From: Sinorhizobium chiapasense | GTDB taxonomy: Bacteria > Pseudomonadota > Alphaproteobacteria > Rhizobiales > Rhizobiaceae | Assembly (NCBI RefSeq): GCF_036488675.1 | Contig: NZ_CP133152.1 | Coordinates: 1 to 64,000 of the forward strand | Length of the DNA stretch: 64,000 nucleotides | Direction: 5' to 3' | Shown here: piece after piece, positions 44,915 through 53,769 of the stretch | Numbering within the stretch: the stretch's first letter is position 1 | Layout of the letters: every line of letters starts with the position of its first letter | The notes under the pieces: model-generated | Told to the model about the DNA's origin: nothing | The model's input: the letters and a program-made list of their open reading frames with translations, nothing else | The model's database searches: none | Made by a program: the position numbers and the translations under genes

Positions 44915-46315
44915 ATGGCATTGCATCCCGATCGGTTGTTTCCGGTGGAGCCGGAGGCGCGGGCCATCGCCCGGCGCCTTTACGATGCTGTCGCTGGCCT
45001 GAAGATCATTTCCCCGCACGGCCATACGGAACCGGTCTGGTATGCAGAGGACCGGGCGTTTCCCGATCCGGCGGCGCTCTTCATCACGCCGGACCACTAT
45101 GCGACGCGCATGCTCTATTCCCAGGGCGTCAGGCTGGAAGACCTCGGGGTCAGGAGACGCGATGGTTCGGGTATCGCTCCCGACGGGCGCTCGATCTGGC
45201 GGCTTTTCGCCAAGCATTTCCATCTCTTTGCCGGCACGCCCACGAGGCTCTGGTTCGAGCACTCGCTGGAAGCGGTCTTCGGCATCACCAAGCGGCTGGG
45301 ACCGGGCAATGCCGACGCCCTTTACGATCGCATTGCAGAGGCGATCGCGACGCCCCAGCTGCGGCCGCGCGCGCTCTACGACAAATTCGGCATCGAAGTG
45401 ATCGCGACGACAGATGGCGCGCTCGATGATCTTCCGCATCACGATGCGGTTCGTGGTTCGGGATGGCATGGCCGCGTCGTGCCGACCTATCGGCCGGACG
45501 CCGTTGTGGATGCCGAGGCGCTGGGCTTCGTCGAGAATGTCGGGAAGCTGCTTGCCCTGACCGGAGAACCCGCAACCTGGACCGGCTATCTCAACGCGCA
45601 TCGCGCCCGCCGCGCCTTCTTCAAGGCGCGCGGCGCCACGGCGACCGATCACGGCCACGCAACCGCCCGGACGGAAAACCTTTCGCCCGGCGACGCTGCA
45701 AGCCTGTTCGAGAAGGTGTTGTCCGGCAAGGCCGGACCCCCGGAGGCAGAAGCCTTCCGCGGCCAGATGCTGACCGAAATGGCGCGCATGAGCCAGGAGG
45801 ACGGCCTCGTCATGCAGATCCATCCCGGCTCTTACCGTAACCACAATCCGTCGCTGTTTGCGAATTTCGGACCGGACAAGGGCGCCGATATCCCGAAGGC
45901 CACCGACTATGTGCAGGCGTTGAAGCCGCTGCTCGATGCGGTCGGGAACGACCCTTCGCTGACCATCATTCTCTTCACGCTCGACGAGACGGCCTATTCC
46001 CGCGAGCTTGCACCGCTCGCCGGCCACTATCCGGCACTGCGGCTCGGTCCCGCCTGGTGGTTCTTCGACAGTCCGGAAGGCATGCGCCGCTTTCGCGAGA
46101 CGACCACGGAGACCTGCGGCTTCTACAACACCGTCGGCTTCAACGACGATACGCGCGCCTATCTGTCGATCCCGGCGCGGCACGACATGGCACGCCGGGT
46201 GGATTGCGCCTATCTCGCCCGCCTTGTCGCCGACCACCGCCTCGACGAGGAGGAGGCGCACGACCTTGCGCGCGAACTTGCCTACGGGCTCGCCAAGCGG
46301 GCGTATCGCTTGTGA
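44915..46315 (+). CDS. uxaC: Glucuronate isomerase UxaC
   Basis: UxaC isomerises D-glucuronate to D-fructuronate and D-galacturonate to D-tagaturonate. The 466-residue length is normal. The metal motif SPHGHTEP is near residues 32-39, with later family segments FGIEVIATTDGALDDLPHHD, MQIHPGSYRNHN and PAWWFFDSPEGMRRF, the last with the TIM-barrel end of the amidohydrolase superfamily. The frame extends further upstream (44807), but I chose the ATG at 44915, after GGGAAGGGAGG. It heads a group that continues with an ABC transporter and uxuB. Confidence 0.94.
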   Translation: MALHPDRLFPVEPEARAIARRLYDAVAGLKIISPHGHTEPVWYAEDRAFPDPAALFITPDHYATRMLYSQGVRLEDLGVRRRDGSGIAPDGRSIWRLFAKHFHLFAGTPTRLWFEHSLEAVFGITKRLGPGNADALYDRIAEAIATPQLRPRALYDKFGIEVIATTDGALDDLPHHDAVRGSGWHGRVVPTYRPDAVVDAEALGFVENVGKLLALTGEPATWTGYLNAHRARRAFFKARGATATDHGHATARTENLSPGDAASLFEKVLSGKAGPPEAEAFRGQMLTEMARMSQEDGLVMQIHPGSYRNHNPSLFANFGPDKGADIPKATDYVQALKPLLDAVGNDPSLTIILFTLDETAYSRELAPLAGHYPALRLGPAWWFFDSPEGMRRFRETTTETCGFYNTVGFNDDTRAYLSIPARHDMARRVDCAYLARLVADHRLDEEEAHDLARELAYGLAKRAYRL

Positions 46316-46317
46316 GT

Positions 46318-46373
46318 CAATTCAAGGTGCTGCAGCGACCTTTGCGCGCCCGGTGAGACGCGCGGCGTTGCAG
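46318..46373. repeat. RIME-like single-module repeat
   Basis: CAATTCAAGGTGCTGCAGCG...GAGACGCGCGGCGTTGCAG, directly after the uxaC stop. Confidence 0.8.
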
Positions 46374-46422
46374 GGGCCGGCCGCTCGGGAGACGTCCGGC
46401 ATAACGATGGAGGAGAATGAGA

Positions 46423-47598
46423 ATGAAGATCACACGCAGAAATTTTGTCGGCGGCGTTGCCGGCATGGCGGGGTTAAGCCTGATCCCCACCCGCGGCTTT
46501 GCGCAGGCCAAGGCGCCGTCGGCTCCGGTCACGATCACGGTCGTCGACGTTGCCGGTAACCTGGCGCTGACGCAAGGCATGTTCGAGAACTACGCGGCGG
46601 CAAAGCCGGAATGGGTGTCGAGCTTCGCCTTCACCAAGGCGCCCGCCCCCGAGCTGCCGTCGAAGATCAAGGCCCAGCAGGCCGCCGGCAAGGTCGATAT
46701 CGACCTCGTTCTCACCGGCACCGACGCGCTTTCCGCCGGGCTCGACCAGGGGCTCTGGGTGGATCTCGCCGCGCACAAGGCGAGCCTCCCGAACCTTGAA
46801 AGCATCCTCCTGCCGCAGGCCTTCAAGATGCAGGCTCTCGCGAAGGACCAGGGCGTCGTCATCACCTATTACCCGTCCGGTCCGCTGATCGAATATATTC
46901 CGGAGCGCGTCGCGACACCGCCGAAGACGGCCGCCGAGCTTCTCGAATGGACCAAGGCCAATCCGAAGCGCTTCATGTATGCGCGCCCGGCCAATTCCGG
47001 TCCCGGCCGCACCTTCCTGATGGGGCTCCCCTATCTGCTCGGCGACAGCGACCCGCGCGATCCGGTCAACGGCTGGAGCAAGACTTGGGAATATCTGAAG
47101 GCGCTCGGCGAAAACATCGAGTACTACGGCACCGGAACGACGCAGGTGATGAAGGAACTCGGCGAGGGCACCCGCGACATCGTCGTCACCACTACCGGCT
47201 GGGATATCAACCCGCGCGTGCTCGGCATCGTTCCGGCCGAGGCGAAGGTCGGTACCCTCGAAGGCTTCCACTGGGTGACCGATGCGCATTATGCGGTCAT
47301 TCCGAAGGGCGTGTCCGAGGAAAAGATTGCCGTCCTTCTCGACGTCATCAACTTCATCCTCCAGCCGCAGCAGCAGGCGATCGCCTTTGACGAGGGCTAT
47401 TTCTACCCGGGTCCGGCGGCGAAGGGCGTGACGCTCGACATGGCGCCGCAGGAAAGCCAGGACGCCATCGCCGAGTTCGGGCGACCGGAATACGATGACT
47501 GGATCGCCAACAACCCGCTCGAGGTTCCGCTTGAGCCGGCGAAGCTCGTCGATGCGTTCCGCATCTGGGACGAACAGATCGGCGCATCGAAGGGCTGA
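46423..47598 (+). CDS. ABC transporter substrate-binding protein (Tat signal, spermidine/putrescine class)
   Basis: The 391-residue product begins KITRRNFVGGVAGMAGLSLI, a twin-arginine signal, followed by a type II periplasmic binding fold: TITVVDVAGNLALTQGMFEN, DIDLVLTGTDALSAGLDQGL and FHWVTDAHYAVIPKGVSEEK. Its transporter neighbours are of the spermidine/putrescine-Fe3+ class. From its place between uxaC and uxuB I infer a uronate or uronate-oligomer ligand, but the sequence alone does not show it. The ATG at 46423 follows GGAGGAG; ATG at 46417 is an alternative. Confidence 0.85.
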   Translation: MKITRRNFVGGVAGMAGLSLIPTRGFAQAKAPSAPVTITVVDVAGNLALTQGMFENYAAAKPEWVSSFAFTKAPAPELPSKIKAQQAAGKVDIDLVLTGTDALSAGLDQGLWVDLAAHKASLPNLESILLPQAFKMQALAKDQGVVITYYPSGPLIEYIPERVATPPKTAAELLEWTKANPKRFMYARPANSGPGRTFLMGLPYLLGDSDPRDPVNGWSKTWEYLKALGENIEYYGTGTTQVMKELGEGTRDIVVTTTGWDINPRVLGIVPAEAKVGTLEGFHWVTDAHYAVIPKGVSEEKIAVLLDVINFILQPQQQAIAFDEGYFYPGPAAKGVTLDMAPQESQDAIAEFGRPEYDDWIANNPLEVPLEPAKLVDAFRIWDEQIGASKG

Positions 47599-47608
47599 GC
47601 AAGCTTTA

Positions 47609-47657
47609 GATCACGAAGATTTTGGGTCGAATCGACCCAAAATCATAAAACGTGATC
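47609..47657. repeat. GATTTTGGGTCGA-type palindrome
   Basis: Outer arms GATCACG/CGTGATC and inner GATTTTGGGTCG/CGACCCAAAATC. It could form a terminator-like hairpin, but no T-run follows. Confidence 0.75.
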
Positions 47658-47669
47658 GATTCTAATAAG

Positions 47670-47723
47670 TTAGAGCGGGATGCGGGCGGAAAACCGCACA
47701 CACTTTTCCTCATCCCGCTCTAG
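47670..47723. repeat. GCGGGATG-type palindromic repeat
   Basis: TTAGAGCGGGATGCGGGCGG...CATCCCGCTCTAG, same class as at 37204 and 42460 (inverted inner part). Confidence 0.85.
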
Positions 47724-47823
47724 TCAACCGGACGCGACGCCGGCGAACCGTCGGCGCCGCATCCGAACGCTATCGGCCGGGCAGACACCGCACACTGGAA
47801 GCGTGGGTGTCGTGACGATCCCG

Positions 47824-47888
47824 CTGCAGCGCCGCTGTGTTTTTCCAGACACGCAAGGGGACGCTGCAGCACTTCGATTTGCTGCATG
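47824..47888. repeat. RIME-like mosaic repeat, reverse orientation
   Basis: CTGCAGCGCCGCTGTGTTTT...CACGCAAGGGGACGCTGCAG, then GCACTTCGATTTGCTGCATG. Confidence 0.75.
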
Positions 47889-47930
47889 TGGGGTCGGCAA
47901 CCGGAAGCGCACCATGAATAGGAGAATACC

Positions 47931-49046
47931 TTGACCCTGCCGCTTCAAAACCCAAGACAGGCGCCGACGCAGAAACAAGGCGAGTCAAGACAGGGCGCGC
48001 GTCTGGAGCTTGACGGACTGCGCCGCTCGTTCGGCGCCTACAACGCACTCGACGGCATCGACCTCTCGATCGAGCCGGGCGAATTCATCGCGCTTCTCGG
48101 ACCCTCGGGCTGCGGCAAGTCGACGGCACTCAACTGCGTTGCGGGCCTCTTGCCGCTCACAGGCGGCGAAATCCGCCTCGGCGGCCTGCGGATCGACGAG
48201 TTGGAGCCGGAAAAGCGCGGCTTCGGCATGGTGTTCCAGAGCTATGCGCTCTTTCCGCACATGACCGTGCGCCGCAATGTCGGCTTCGGCCTTACCATGC
48301 AGGGCATTGGCGGTGCCGAGGCGGACAAGCGAATCAACGACGCGCTCAACCTCGTCCGTCTCGGCTCGCAGGCCAACAAGCTGCCGGGGCAACTGTCCGG
48401 CGGCCAGCAGCAGCGCGTCGCCATTGCCCGCGCCGTCGTTATCCGGCCCCCGGTCGTGCTCATGGACGAGCCGCTCTCCAACCTCGATGCCAAGCTCAGG
48501 CTCGAGATGCGCGCCGAAATCCGTGGCATCCACGACCAGATCGGCTCCACCACAATCTATGTGACGCACGACCAGGACGAGGCGCTTTCGCTCGCCGATC
48601 GCATTGTCGTGATGAGCCAGGGCCGCATCATGCAGATCGGCACTCCTGAAGATCTCTACCAGCGGCCGGTCCATGTCGAGGTGGCGGATTTCATGGGCTT
48701 CCGCACCCGGCTTCCCGGACGGGTCCTGTCGGTCTCCGGCAGCGAGGCGGAAATCGAGGCGGCCGGCGCACGGCTCACGGGCACAATGCGCGACCCGCTG
48801 AAGCCGGGTAATGCTGCCATCCTTTCCGTGCGCCCGGAAGATCTTGTAGCCGTCGACGGCGGCGACGGAATTCAGGTCACGGTGAACAGCATGGAATATC
48901 GCGGCCGCGCCTTCTTCGGCATGGCGCATGCCGCTGACGGCTCGGAACTCTATTTCCGTGCGGATCATGCGTTGCCGCGCGGTGCCGCCGCAAGACTGCA
49001 GCCGGTCGCCGGCCGCGCTCTGCTCTTCAAGGGGCAGCCGGCATGA
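47931..49046 (+). CDS. ABC transporter ATP-binding protein (PotA/UgpC-like)
   Basis: The 371-residue ATPase has Walker [19 protein letters not shown] (about residues 55-72), signature LSGGQQQRVAIARA, Walker [13 protein letters not shown] and switch His YVTHDQDEA, then a C-terminal TOBE region (ILSVRPEDLV). It powers the permease pair that follows. It starts with TTG at 47931, five bases after AGGAGA; no ATG start nearby fits. The 3' end overlaps the next gene by 4 nt. Substrate probably as for the binding protein before it. Confidence 0.88.
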   Translation: MTLPLQNPRQAPTQKQGESRQGARLELDGLRRSFGAYNALDGIDLSIEPGEFIALLGPSGCGKSTALNCVAGLLPLTGGEIRLGGLRIDELEPEKRGFGMVFQSYALFPHMTVRRNVGFGLTMQGIGGAEADKRINDALNLVRLGSQANKLPGQLSGGQQQRVAIARAVVIRPPVVLMDEPLSNLDAKLRLEMRAEIRGIHDQIGSTTIYVTHDQDEALSLADRIVVMSQGRIMQIGTPEDLYQRPVHVEVADFMGFRTRLPGRVLSVSGSEAEIEAAGARLTGTMRDPLKPGNAAILSVRPEDLVAVDGGDGIQVTVNSMEYRGRAFFGMAHAADGSELYFRADHALPRGAAARLQPVAGRALLFKGQPA

Positions 49047-49921
49047 ACAGGCCTTCCCTTCGATTGCGGCTCGCCGCCCAGGGTTTCGACGCGACGACGC
49101 TGCTCGTCCTGCCCGGACTTGCGGTGATGGTCGCGCTGTTCGTCTATCCGTTTGTTTACGGCATCGTCGATTCGCTGATGCCGCGCGAGGGCGTCTGGTA
49201 TTCGAACTATACCCGCTTCTTCACTGACCGCTTCCAGTTCGCAACGATCGGCGCGACGCTCTGGCTCGCGCTGCCGGTGACGATCGTCAACATGGCGCTG
49301 GCGCTGCCGATTGCCTTTCGCGTGCGGCTGATGAGCCGGCAGCGACTGCTGACGACGATCCTGGTGCTGCCGATCACGCTCGGCACGGTATTCGTCGCCG
49401 ATGGCCTGTTGACCTTTCTCGGTCCGCAGGGCTGGTTCAACCGTGCCTTGATCCTTGTCGGGCTTCTCGATGCGCCGGTGAAGCTCACCAACAACTATTG
49501 GGGCGTCTTCGCCTCGCTGCTGATCACCGGGTTCCCCTTCGCTTTCCTTTTGACGCTCTCCTACGTGACCGGCATCGATCCGGCGATCGAACAGGCGGCC
49601 GCAACCCTCGGCGCCGGACCGCGGCAGCGTTTCTTCCGGGTCTACCTGCCGTTGCTCGTGCCGGGCCTCGCCGTCACCTTCTGCCTCGCCTTCGTCCAGG
49701 CCTTCGCGGTGTTTCCTTCCGCCGTGCTGCTCGGTGCGCCTGCCGGGCCGACGCGGGTGATTTCGATTGCCGCCTACCAGGCCGCGTTCGAGCAGTACGA
49801 TCACTCGATGGGGTCGGCGATCGCGATCATCATGGGCCTCGTCGAACTCGTCGTGGTCGTGGCGGTGCTCGCGCTGCGTTCGCTCTTCTACCGCGGCCCC
49901 GCGGGCGGCACGAAAGGGTGA
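49043..49921 (+). CDS. ABC transporter permease 1 (PotB-like)
   Basis: The 292-residue protein has six membrane helices and the permease EAA-type loop IEQAAATLGAGPRQRFFRVY, coupling to the ATPase. The ATG overlaps the ATPase stop (ATGA). It works with permease 2. Between the two lies 56 bp with a possible 15-codon frame (49926-49973, MHFDISTTLFQRLER) whose stop precedes the next ATG by 4 nt; it may be a coupling leader. Confidence 0.9.
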   Translation: MNRPSLRLRLAAQGFDATTLLVLPGLAVMVALFVYPFVYGIVDSLMPREGVWYSNYTRFFTDRFQFATIGATLWLALPVTIVNMALALPIAFRVRLMSRQRLLTTILVLPITLGTVFVADGLLTFLGPQGWFNRALILVGLLDAPVKLTNNYWGVFASLLITGFPFAFLLTLSYVTGIDPAIEQAAATLGAGPRQRFFRVYLPLLVPGLAVTFCLAFVQAFAVFPSAVLLGAPAGPTRVISIAAYQAAFEQYDHSMGSAIAIIMGLVELVVVVAVLALRSLFYRGPAGGTKG

Positions 49922-49977
49922 GGCGATGCACTTCGACATTTCAACGACATTATTCCAAAGACTAGAAAGGTGACGCC

Positions 49978-50820
49978 ATGATCCGTGACCAGGGCCTTGC
50001 CTCCAAGCTGTGGCGCTTCGCCGTGTGGGCGCTTGCCGGCCTTTTCGTCCTCAACTTGATCGGTGTAATGGCCGCCGTGGTGATGAACTCCTTCGCCAGG
50101 CGCTGGCTCGGCACGTGGCTGCCGGCGGGCTGGACGACGCGCTGGTATTTCGACGCCTGGAGCGAGTTCCAGCTTTCGAGCGTGGTTCTTGTCACCTTCC
50201 AGGTCGTCTTCGCTGTCGTCCTCATTTCCGGAATGATCGGCGTTGTCACCGCCTATGCGCTGGCCCGGCGGGACTTTCCCGGCAAGCGAGCGGTCATCCT
50301 GCTCTTCCTGCTGCCGCTCCTCATCCCGCCGCTCACCTACGGCATTCCGCTGGCGACGGTTCTCTATCAGGTCGGTCTCGGCGGTTCGTTCTGGGGTGTG
50401 GTGCTGATCAACCTGGTGCCCTCGCTGCCCTTCGTCATCCTTGTGATGATCCCGTTCATCGAGCAGATCGATCCGCGTATCGAAGCCGCCGCGCGCGTCT
50501 TCGGCGCGGGTACGGGCAGCCTTTTCCTGCGTATCCTGCTGCCGCTCCTGCTTCCGGGCATGCTGGCGGCGCTGCTTCTCGTCCTCGTGCGCACGATCGC
50601 CATGTTCGAGCTGACCTTCCTGATCGCCGGGCCGACAAGCCAGACACTGGTCGTGGCGCTCTATTATGCGGTCTTCGCGTCCGGCGTGCGTGCCAGCCAG
50701 TCGATCGATGCGATGGCGGTCGTCTATATGGTGACAACGCTCTTCTGGCTGGTCCTCGCGCTACAGTTCGTCAGCCCGACGCAGATCGTCGCGCGCGCAA
50801 AACAACAGCAGGCTTCATGA
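49978..50820 (+). CDS. ABC transporter permease 2 (PotC-like)
   Basis: The 280-residue protein has six membrane helices and the EAA-type loop IEAAARVFGAGTGSLFLRIL (about residues 165-184). It completes the transporter. The TGA at the end overlaps the ATG of uxuB, which links uptake directly to a catabolic enzyme. Confidence 0.9.
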   Translation: MIRDQGLASKLWRFAVWALAGLFVLNLIGVMAAVVMNSFARRWLGTWLPAGWTTRWYFDAWSEFQLSSVVLVTFQVVFAVVLISGMIGVVTAYALARRDFPGKRAVILLFLLPLLIPPLTYGIPLATVLYQVGLGGSFWGVVLINLVPSLPFVILVMIPFIEQIDPRIEAAARVFGAGTGSLFLRILLPLLLPGMLAALLLVLVRTIAMFELTFLIAGPTSQTLVVALYYAVFASGVRASQSIDAMAVVYMVTTLFWLVLALQFVSPTQIVARAKQQQAS

Positions 50821-52280
50821 TGCGACTCTCACGACAGACACTCGACCGGTTGCCGGCTACCGTCGAACGGCCGGACTACGATCCCGCCCGGCTTGCCGTC
50901 GGCATCGTCCACCTCGGCATCGGCGCGTTCCACCGGGCGCACCAGGCAGTCTTCACCGACGCGGTGCTCGCAGACGATCCTTCCTGGGGGATTTGCGGCG
51001 TCTCGCTGCGCAGCCCCGAGACGCGCGATGCGCTCGCGCCGCAGGACGGGCTCTATACGCTCAAGGTCCAGGATGGCGAGGGCGAGGAAGTGCAGGTGAT
51101 CGGCAGTGTCGTCGAACTTCTCTGCGCGCCGGAGGACCCGGAAGCCGTTCTTGCCCGCATGGCCAACCCGGCGACGCGGATCGTTTCACTGACGATCACC
51201 GAGAAGGGCTATTGCCACAATCCGGCGACGGGCAAGCTCGACGAAGGTCATCCCGACGTCGTCCATGACCTTCAAAATCCGGCGCGGCCGAAGTCGGCGG
51301 TCGGCTTCATCGTGGAAGCGCTTGCGCGTCGGGCGAGCGCCGGCGTGCCCCCGTTCACGCTGCTCTCCTGCGACAATCTTCCATCCAACGGCCACGTGCT
51401 CAAGAACGTCGTGACGCGCTTCGCGGAACTGCGCGATCCGGCCCTCGCCAATATTATCCGCGAGCTTGCCTCGCCGTCGACCATGGTCGACCGGATCGTA
51501 CCGGCGACGACGGAAAAGGACCGGTCGGACATTTCCGCGGCGATCGGCGTTGTCGATGCCTGGCCGATCGTGACCGAACCGTTCCGTCAGTGGGTGGTGG
51601 AGGATGACTTTCCGCTCGGCCGCCCGGCCTGGGAGAAGGCGGGGGTCGTTTTCGTCGATGACGTCGCCGTCTTCGAGATGATGAAGCTGAGGCTGCTCAA
51701 CGGCAGTCATTCGACGCTCGCCTATCTCGGCTACCTTGCCGGGGCCGAAACGGTCGCCGAAGCCATGGCGCTGCCTGGCATGGAGGCGCTGATCGAAGGA
51801 TTGATGGTCGAGGAGGTCTCGCCCACCTTGCCGGCGCTGCCGGGTTTCGATCTCGCCGCCTATCGCCGGGCGCTGCTTCAGCGGTTCCGCAATCCGGCGC
51901 TGCGCCACCGGACGTGGCAGATCGCCATGGACGGATCGCAGAAGCTGCCGCAGCGACTGCTCGGCACCATCAGGGACCGTATCGCGGCGAAGGCGTCCTA
52001 TGACCGCCTGGCGCTCGGCGTCGCCGCCTGGATGCGCTACGCGCGCGGCCTGGACGAAAAGGGCGCCGCCATCGATGTCCGCGACCCGCTTGCCGGCCGT
52101 ATCGCCGCCGCGGCGCAGCCGCTGCCACGGCCCGAAGAGATCGTGGCCGCGCTTCTCCGCGTCACGGAGGTATTCGGCGAAGATCTGTCGTCGGACGAAG
52201 CGTTCCGCGACACGCTCGTTCGCACGCTCGCCACGCTGATGTCCAAGGGCGCGGCCGCGGCGGTCAAATCCTTCGCGTGA
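50817..52280 (+). CDS. uxuB: D-mannonate oxidoreductase (fructuronate reductase) UxuB
   Basis: UxuB reduces D-fructuronate to D-mannonate with NADH. The 487-residue mannitol dehydrogenase-family protein has the N-terminal nucleotide-binding start VGIVHLGIGAFHRAHQAVFT, the conserved catalytic region KLRLLNGSHSTLAYLGYLAG (Lys, Asn, His) and TPEMDGSQKL-like QIAMDGSQKLPQRLL. The reaction is chosen from the mannitol dehydrogenase family by the uxuA and uxaC neighbours; a mannitol 2-dehydrogenase role is possible but less likely. ATG at 50817 or 50820 in the overlap with permease 2. Confidence 0.88.
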   Translation: MMRLSRQTLDRLPATVERPDYDPARLAVGIVHLGIGAFHRAHQAVFTDAVLADDPSWGICGVSLRSPETRDALAPQDGLYTLKVQDGEGEEVQVIGSVVELLCAPEDPEAVLARMANPATRIVSLTITEKGYCHNPATGKLDEGHPDVVHDLQNPARPKSAVGFIVEALARRASAGVPPFTLLSCDNLPSNGHVLKNVVTRFAELRDPALANIIRELASPSTMVDRIVPATTEKDRSDISAAIGVVDAWPIVTEPFRQWVVEDDFPLGRPAWEKAGVVFVDDVAVFEMMKLRLLNGSHSTLAYLGYLAGAETVAEAMALPGMEALIEGLMVEEVSPTLPALPGFDLAAYRRALLQRFRNPALRHRTWQIAMDGSQKLPQRLLGTIRDRIAAKASYDRLALGVAAWMRYARGLDEKGAAIDVRDPLAGRIAAAAQPLPRPEEIVAALLRVTEVFGEDLSSDEAFRDTLVRTLATLMSKGAAAAVKSFA

Positions 52281-52419
52281 ACCCTGCGGGCAAGCCTCAC
52301 ACAAGATCGCACCGGAATAAGTGTCCTCATCGGCTCTCTCCCCTCGCGCCGGCTTTGGGAGAGCGGCCTCACTCGGTGGCGAGCAAGTGTCACCCGAGCC
52401 AACCTAGCAGGAACACGCG

Positions 52420-53667
52420 GTGGATCCCGTCAAGCTCAGCATCTGCATCCCGACCTACAATCGAGCGCGGTTCCTGGAGAATGCGCTCGGCCGCTTCGTC
52501 GACAGCTACCAGATCCCGTTCAGCTTCGAGATCGTCATCTCCGACAACGCTTCCACGGACAACACCCGGGAGATTGTCGAGACGTTCGCCGGCAAAGGGT
52601 TGCCCATCCGCCATTTCCGCCAGCTGGAAAATCGCGGCGTCGACCCGAATCTCGGCAGCGCCTTCCGCCACGCGGCGGGCGAGTATGCGATCTATCTCGC
52701 GGACGATGACATGCTGGCGGTCGACGGTCTTGTCGAGGCCATTGCCTACCTCGACAGGAACCCGAAACTCTCCGCCTGTTTTGCGCCGTGGCATATTCAT
52801 AACGAGGTCGAAGGTCGGGACACCGAACTTTTCTACAATGTCGATGCCGATAGCAAATTCGACAAGGACGAATTCGAGCGGCTCTTCGCTTTCATCGTCG
52901 AGCGGCACATCTTTCCCGAGATTGGAATCTACCGGACCGCGGCGCTGCGCACATCCTGGCTGCCGCGCCATTTCGCCTACTGGGCGTTCTCCAATCTCGC
53001 GCATTTTCTCGAAAGGGGCGGCGTCGCGTTTCTGAAGAAGCCCTTCTACCGACAGGTCGTCCAGTCAAAGCTAGGGCGGGATCGCCCCCAGGCCGGCCAC
53101 GACGAACTGCTGACCGCCTGGGACCGCTACCGGGGCGGCCTGGAATATTTCCTCCACGTCGGCGCCAAGCGTGGAGCCGTACGCATGACACCCGACCGGC
53201 GCACGGCACGGGACGCGCAGATCAGGCAGTTTACCTCCGTCCGCATGGCGGTTGCGATGCGCATGTGGGCGGCCAAGAAAGACTACGTCAAGGCCTATGA
53301 AATCTATACGCGCATGGCGCTCGCCGGATTCGAGCACCACCCGACGGCGCGGCAACTGAAGGATTCCTTGCCGCTGATGGTGGCCGTGCAGACGCTTGCG
53401 TGGCAGGTCAACGCCGCCGCGGAGGTCAACCGCGTGATCCTGCATGGCGTCGACAGTCCGTCGTCGCTCGAAGGCCTGCTGCGTGAACTCGGCCTGCGCC
53501 AGGACATCGCCGTCGTTGCCCCCGCGCCGGAGCTCGAGGCAAATGAGATCGCGCGCACGGCCGTCTTCGTCGTTGCCGAAAACGATCGTCAACAGTTCCT
53601 CGCGCAAGGTTATTCGCCGAACCTCGTTCTCTCAGAAAGCGACATCGTCGGCAACGTCGTGGTCTGA
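52420..53667 (+). CDS. Family 2 glycosyltransferase
   Basis: The 415-residue protein begins KLSICIPTYNRARFLENALG, the GT2 beta-strand, followed by EIVISDNASTDNTREIVETF and the metal-binding acidic motif YLADDDMLAVD (about residues 90-100). The C-terminal 200 residues are unusual, with a helical part and a last domain (VNRVILHGVDSPSSLEGLLR, then AVFVVAENDRQQFLAQG) that resembles a small Rossmann-like unit. It starts with GTG. The acceptor is unknown; it has no glycan genes nearby. Confidence 0.85.
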   Translation: MDPVKLSICIPTYNRARFLENALGRFVDSYQIPFSFEIVISDNASTDNTREIVETFAGKGLPIRHFRQLENRGVDPNLGSAFRHAAGEYAIYLADDDMLAVDGLVEAIAYLDRNPKLSACFAPWHIHNEVEGRDTELFYNVDADSKFDKDEFERLFAFIVERHIFPEIGIYRTAALRTSWLPRHFAYWAFSNLAHFLERGGVAFLKKPFYRQVVQSKLGRDRPQAGHDELLTAWDRYRGGLEYFLHVGAKRGAVRMTPDRRTARDAQIRQFTSVRMAVAMRMWAAKKDYVKAYEIYTRMALAGFEHHPTARQLKDSLPLMVAVQTLAWQVNAAAEVNRVILHGVDSPSSLEGLLRELGLRQDIAVVAPAPELEANEIARTAVFVVAENDRQQFLAQGYSPNLVLSESDIVGNVVV

Positions 53668-53702
53668 GGTCGCGGCACGCACTCAACCGGGCGCTGCAGC
53701 TG

Positions 53703-53736
53703 CCAGAACGCCGTTGAAATCGATTACATTTTCTGG
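53703..53736. promoter_or_regulatory. LacI-type operator ahead of the sugar ABC operon
   Basis: TGAAATCGATTACA (53715-53728) is a near-perfect palindrome centred on CG, as in LacI-family operators, nested inside a wider inverted repeat CCAGAA/TTCTGG. It lies about 42 bp before the first gene of an operon that encodes its own LacI-type regulator. Confidence 0.6.
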
Positions 53737-53769
53737 CTTCATGTCCTCCTTAAGATTTGGGAGGATCTT

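Larger units (their letters stand above)
47599..47930. other. Gene-free gap filled by repeats
   Basis: 332 bases between the binding protein and its ATPase, almost wholly taken by three palindromic elements (47609, 47670, 47824). A six-codon reading frame (47914-47934, MNRRIP) overlaps the TTG start of the ATPase gene. Confidence 0.6.
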
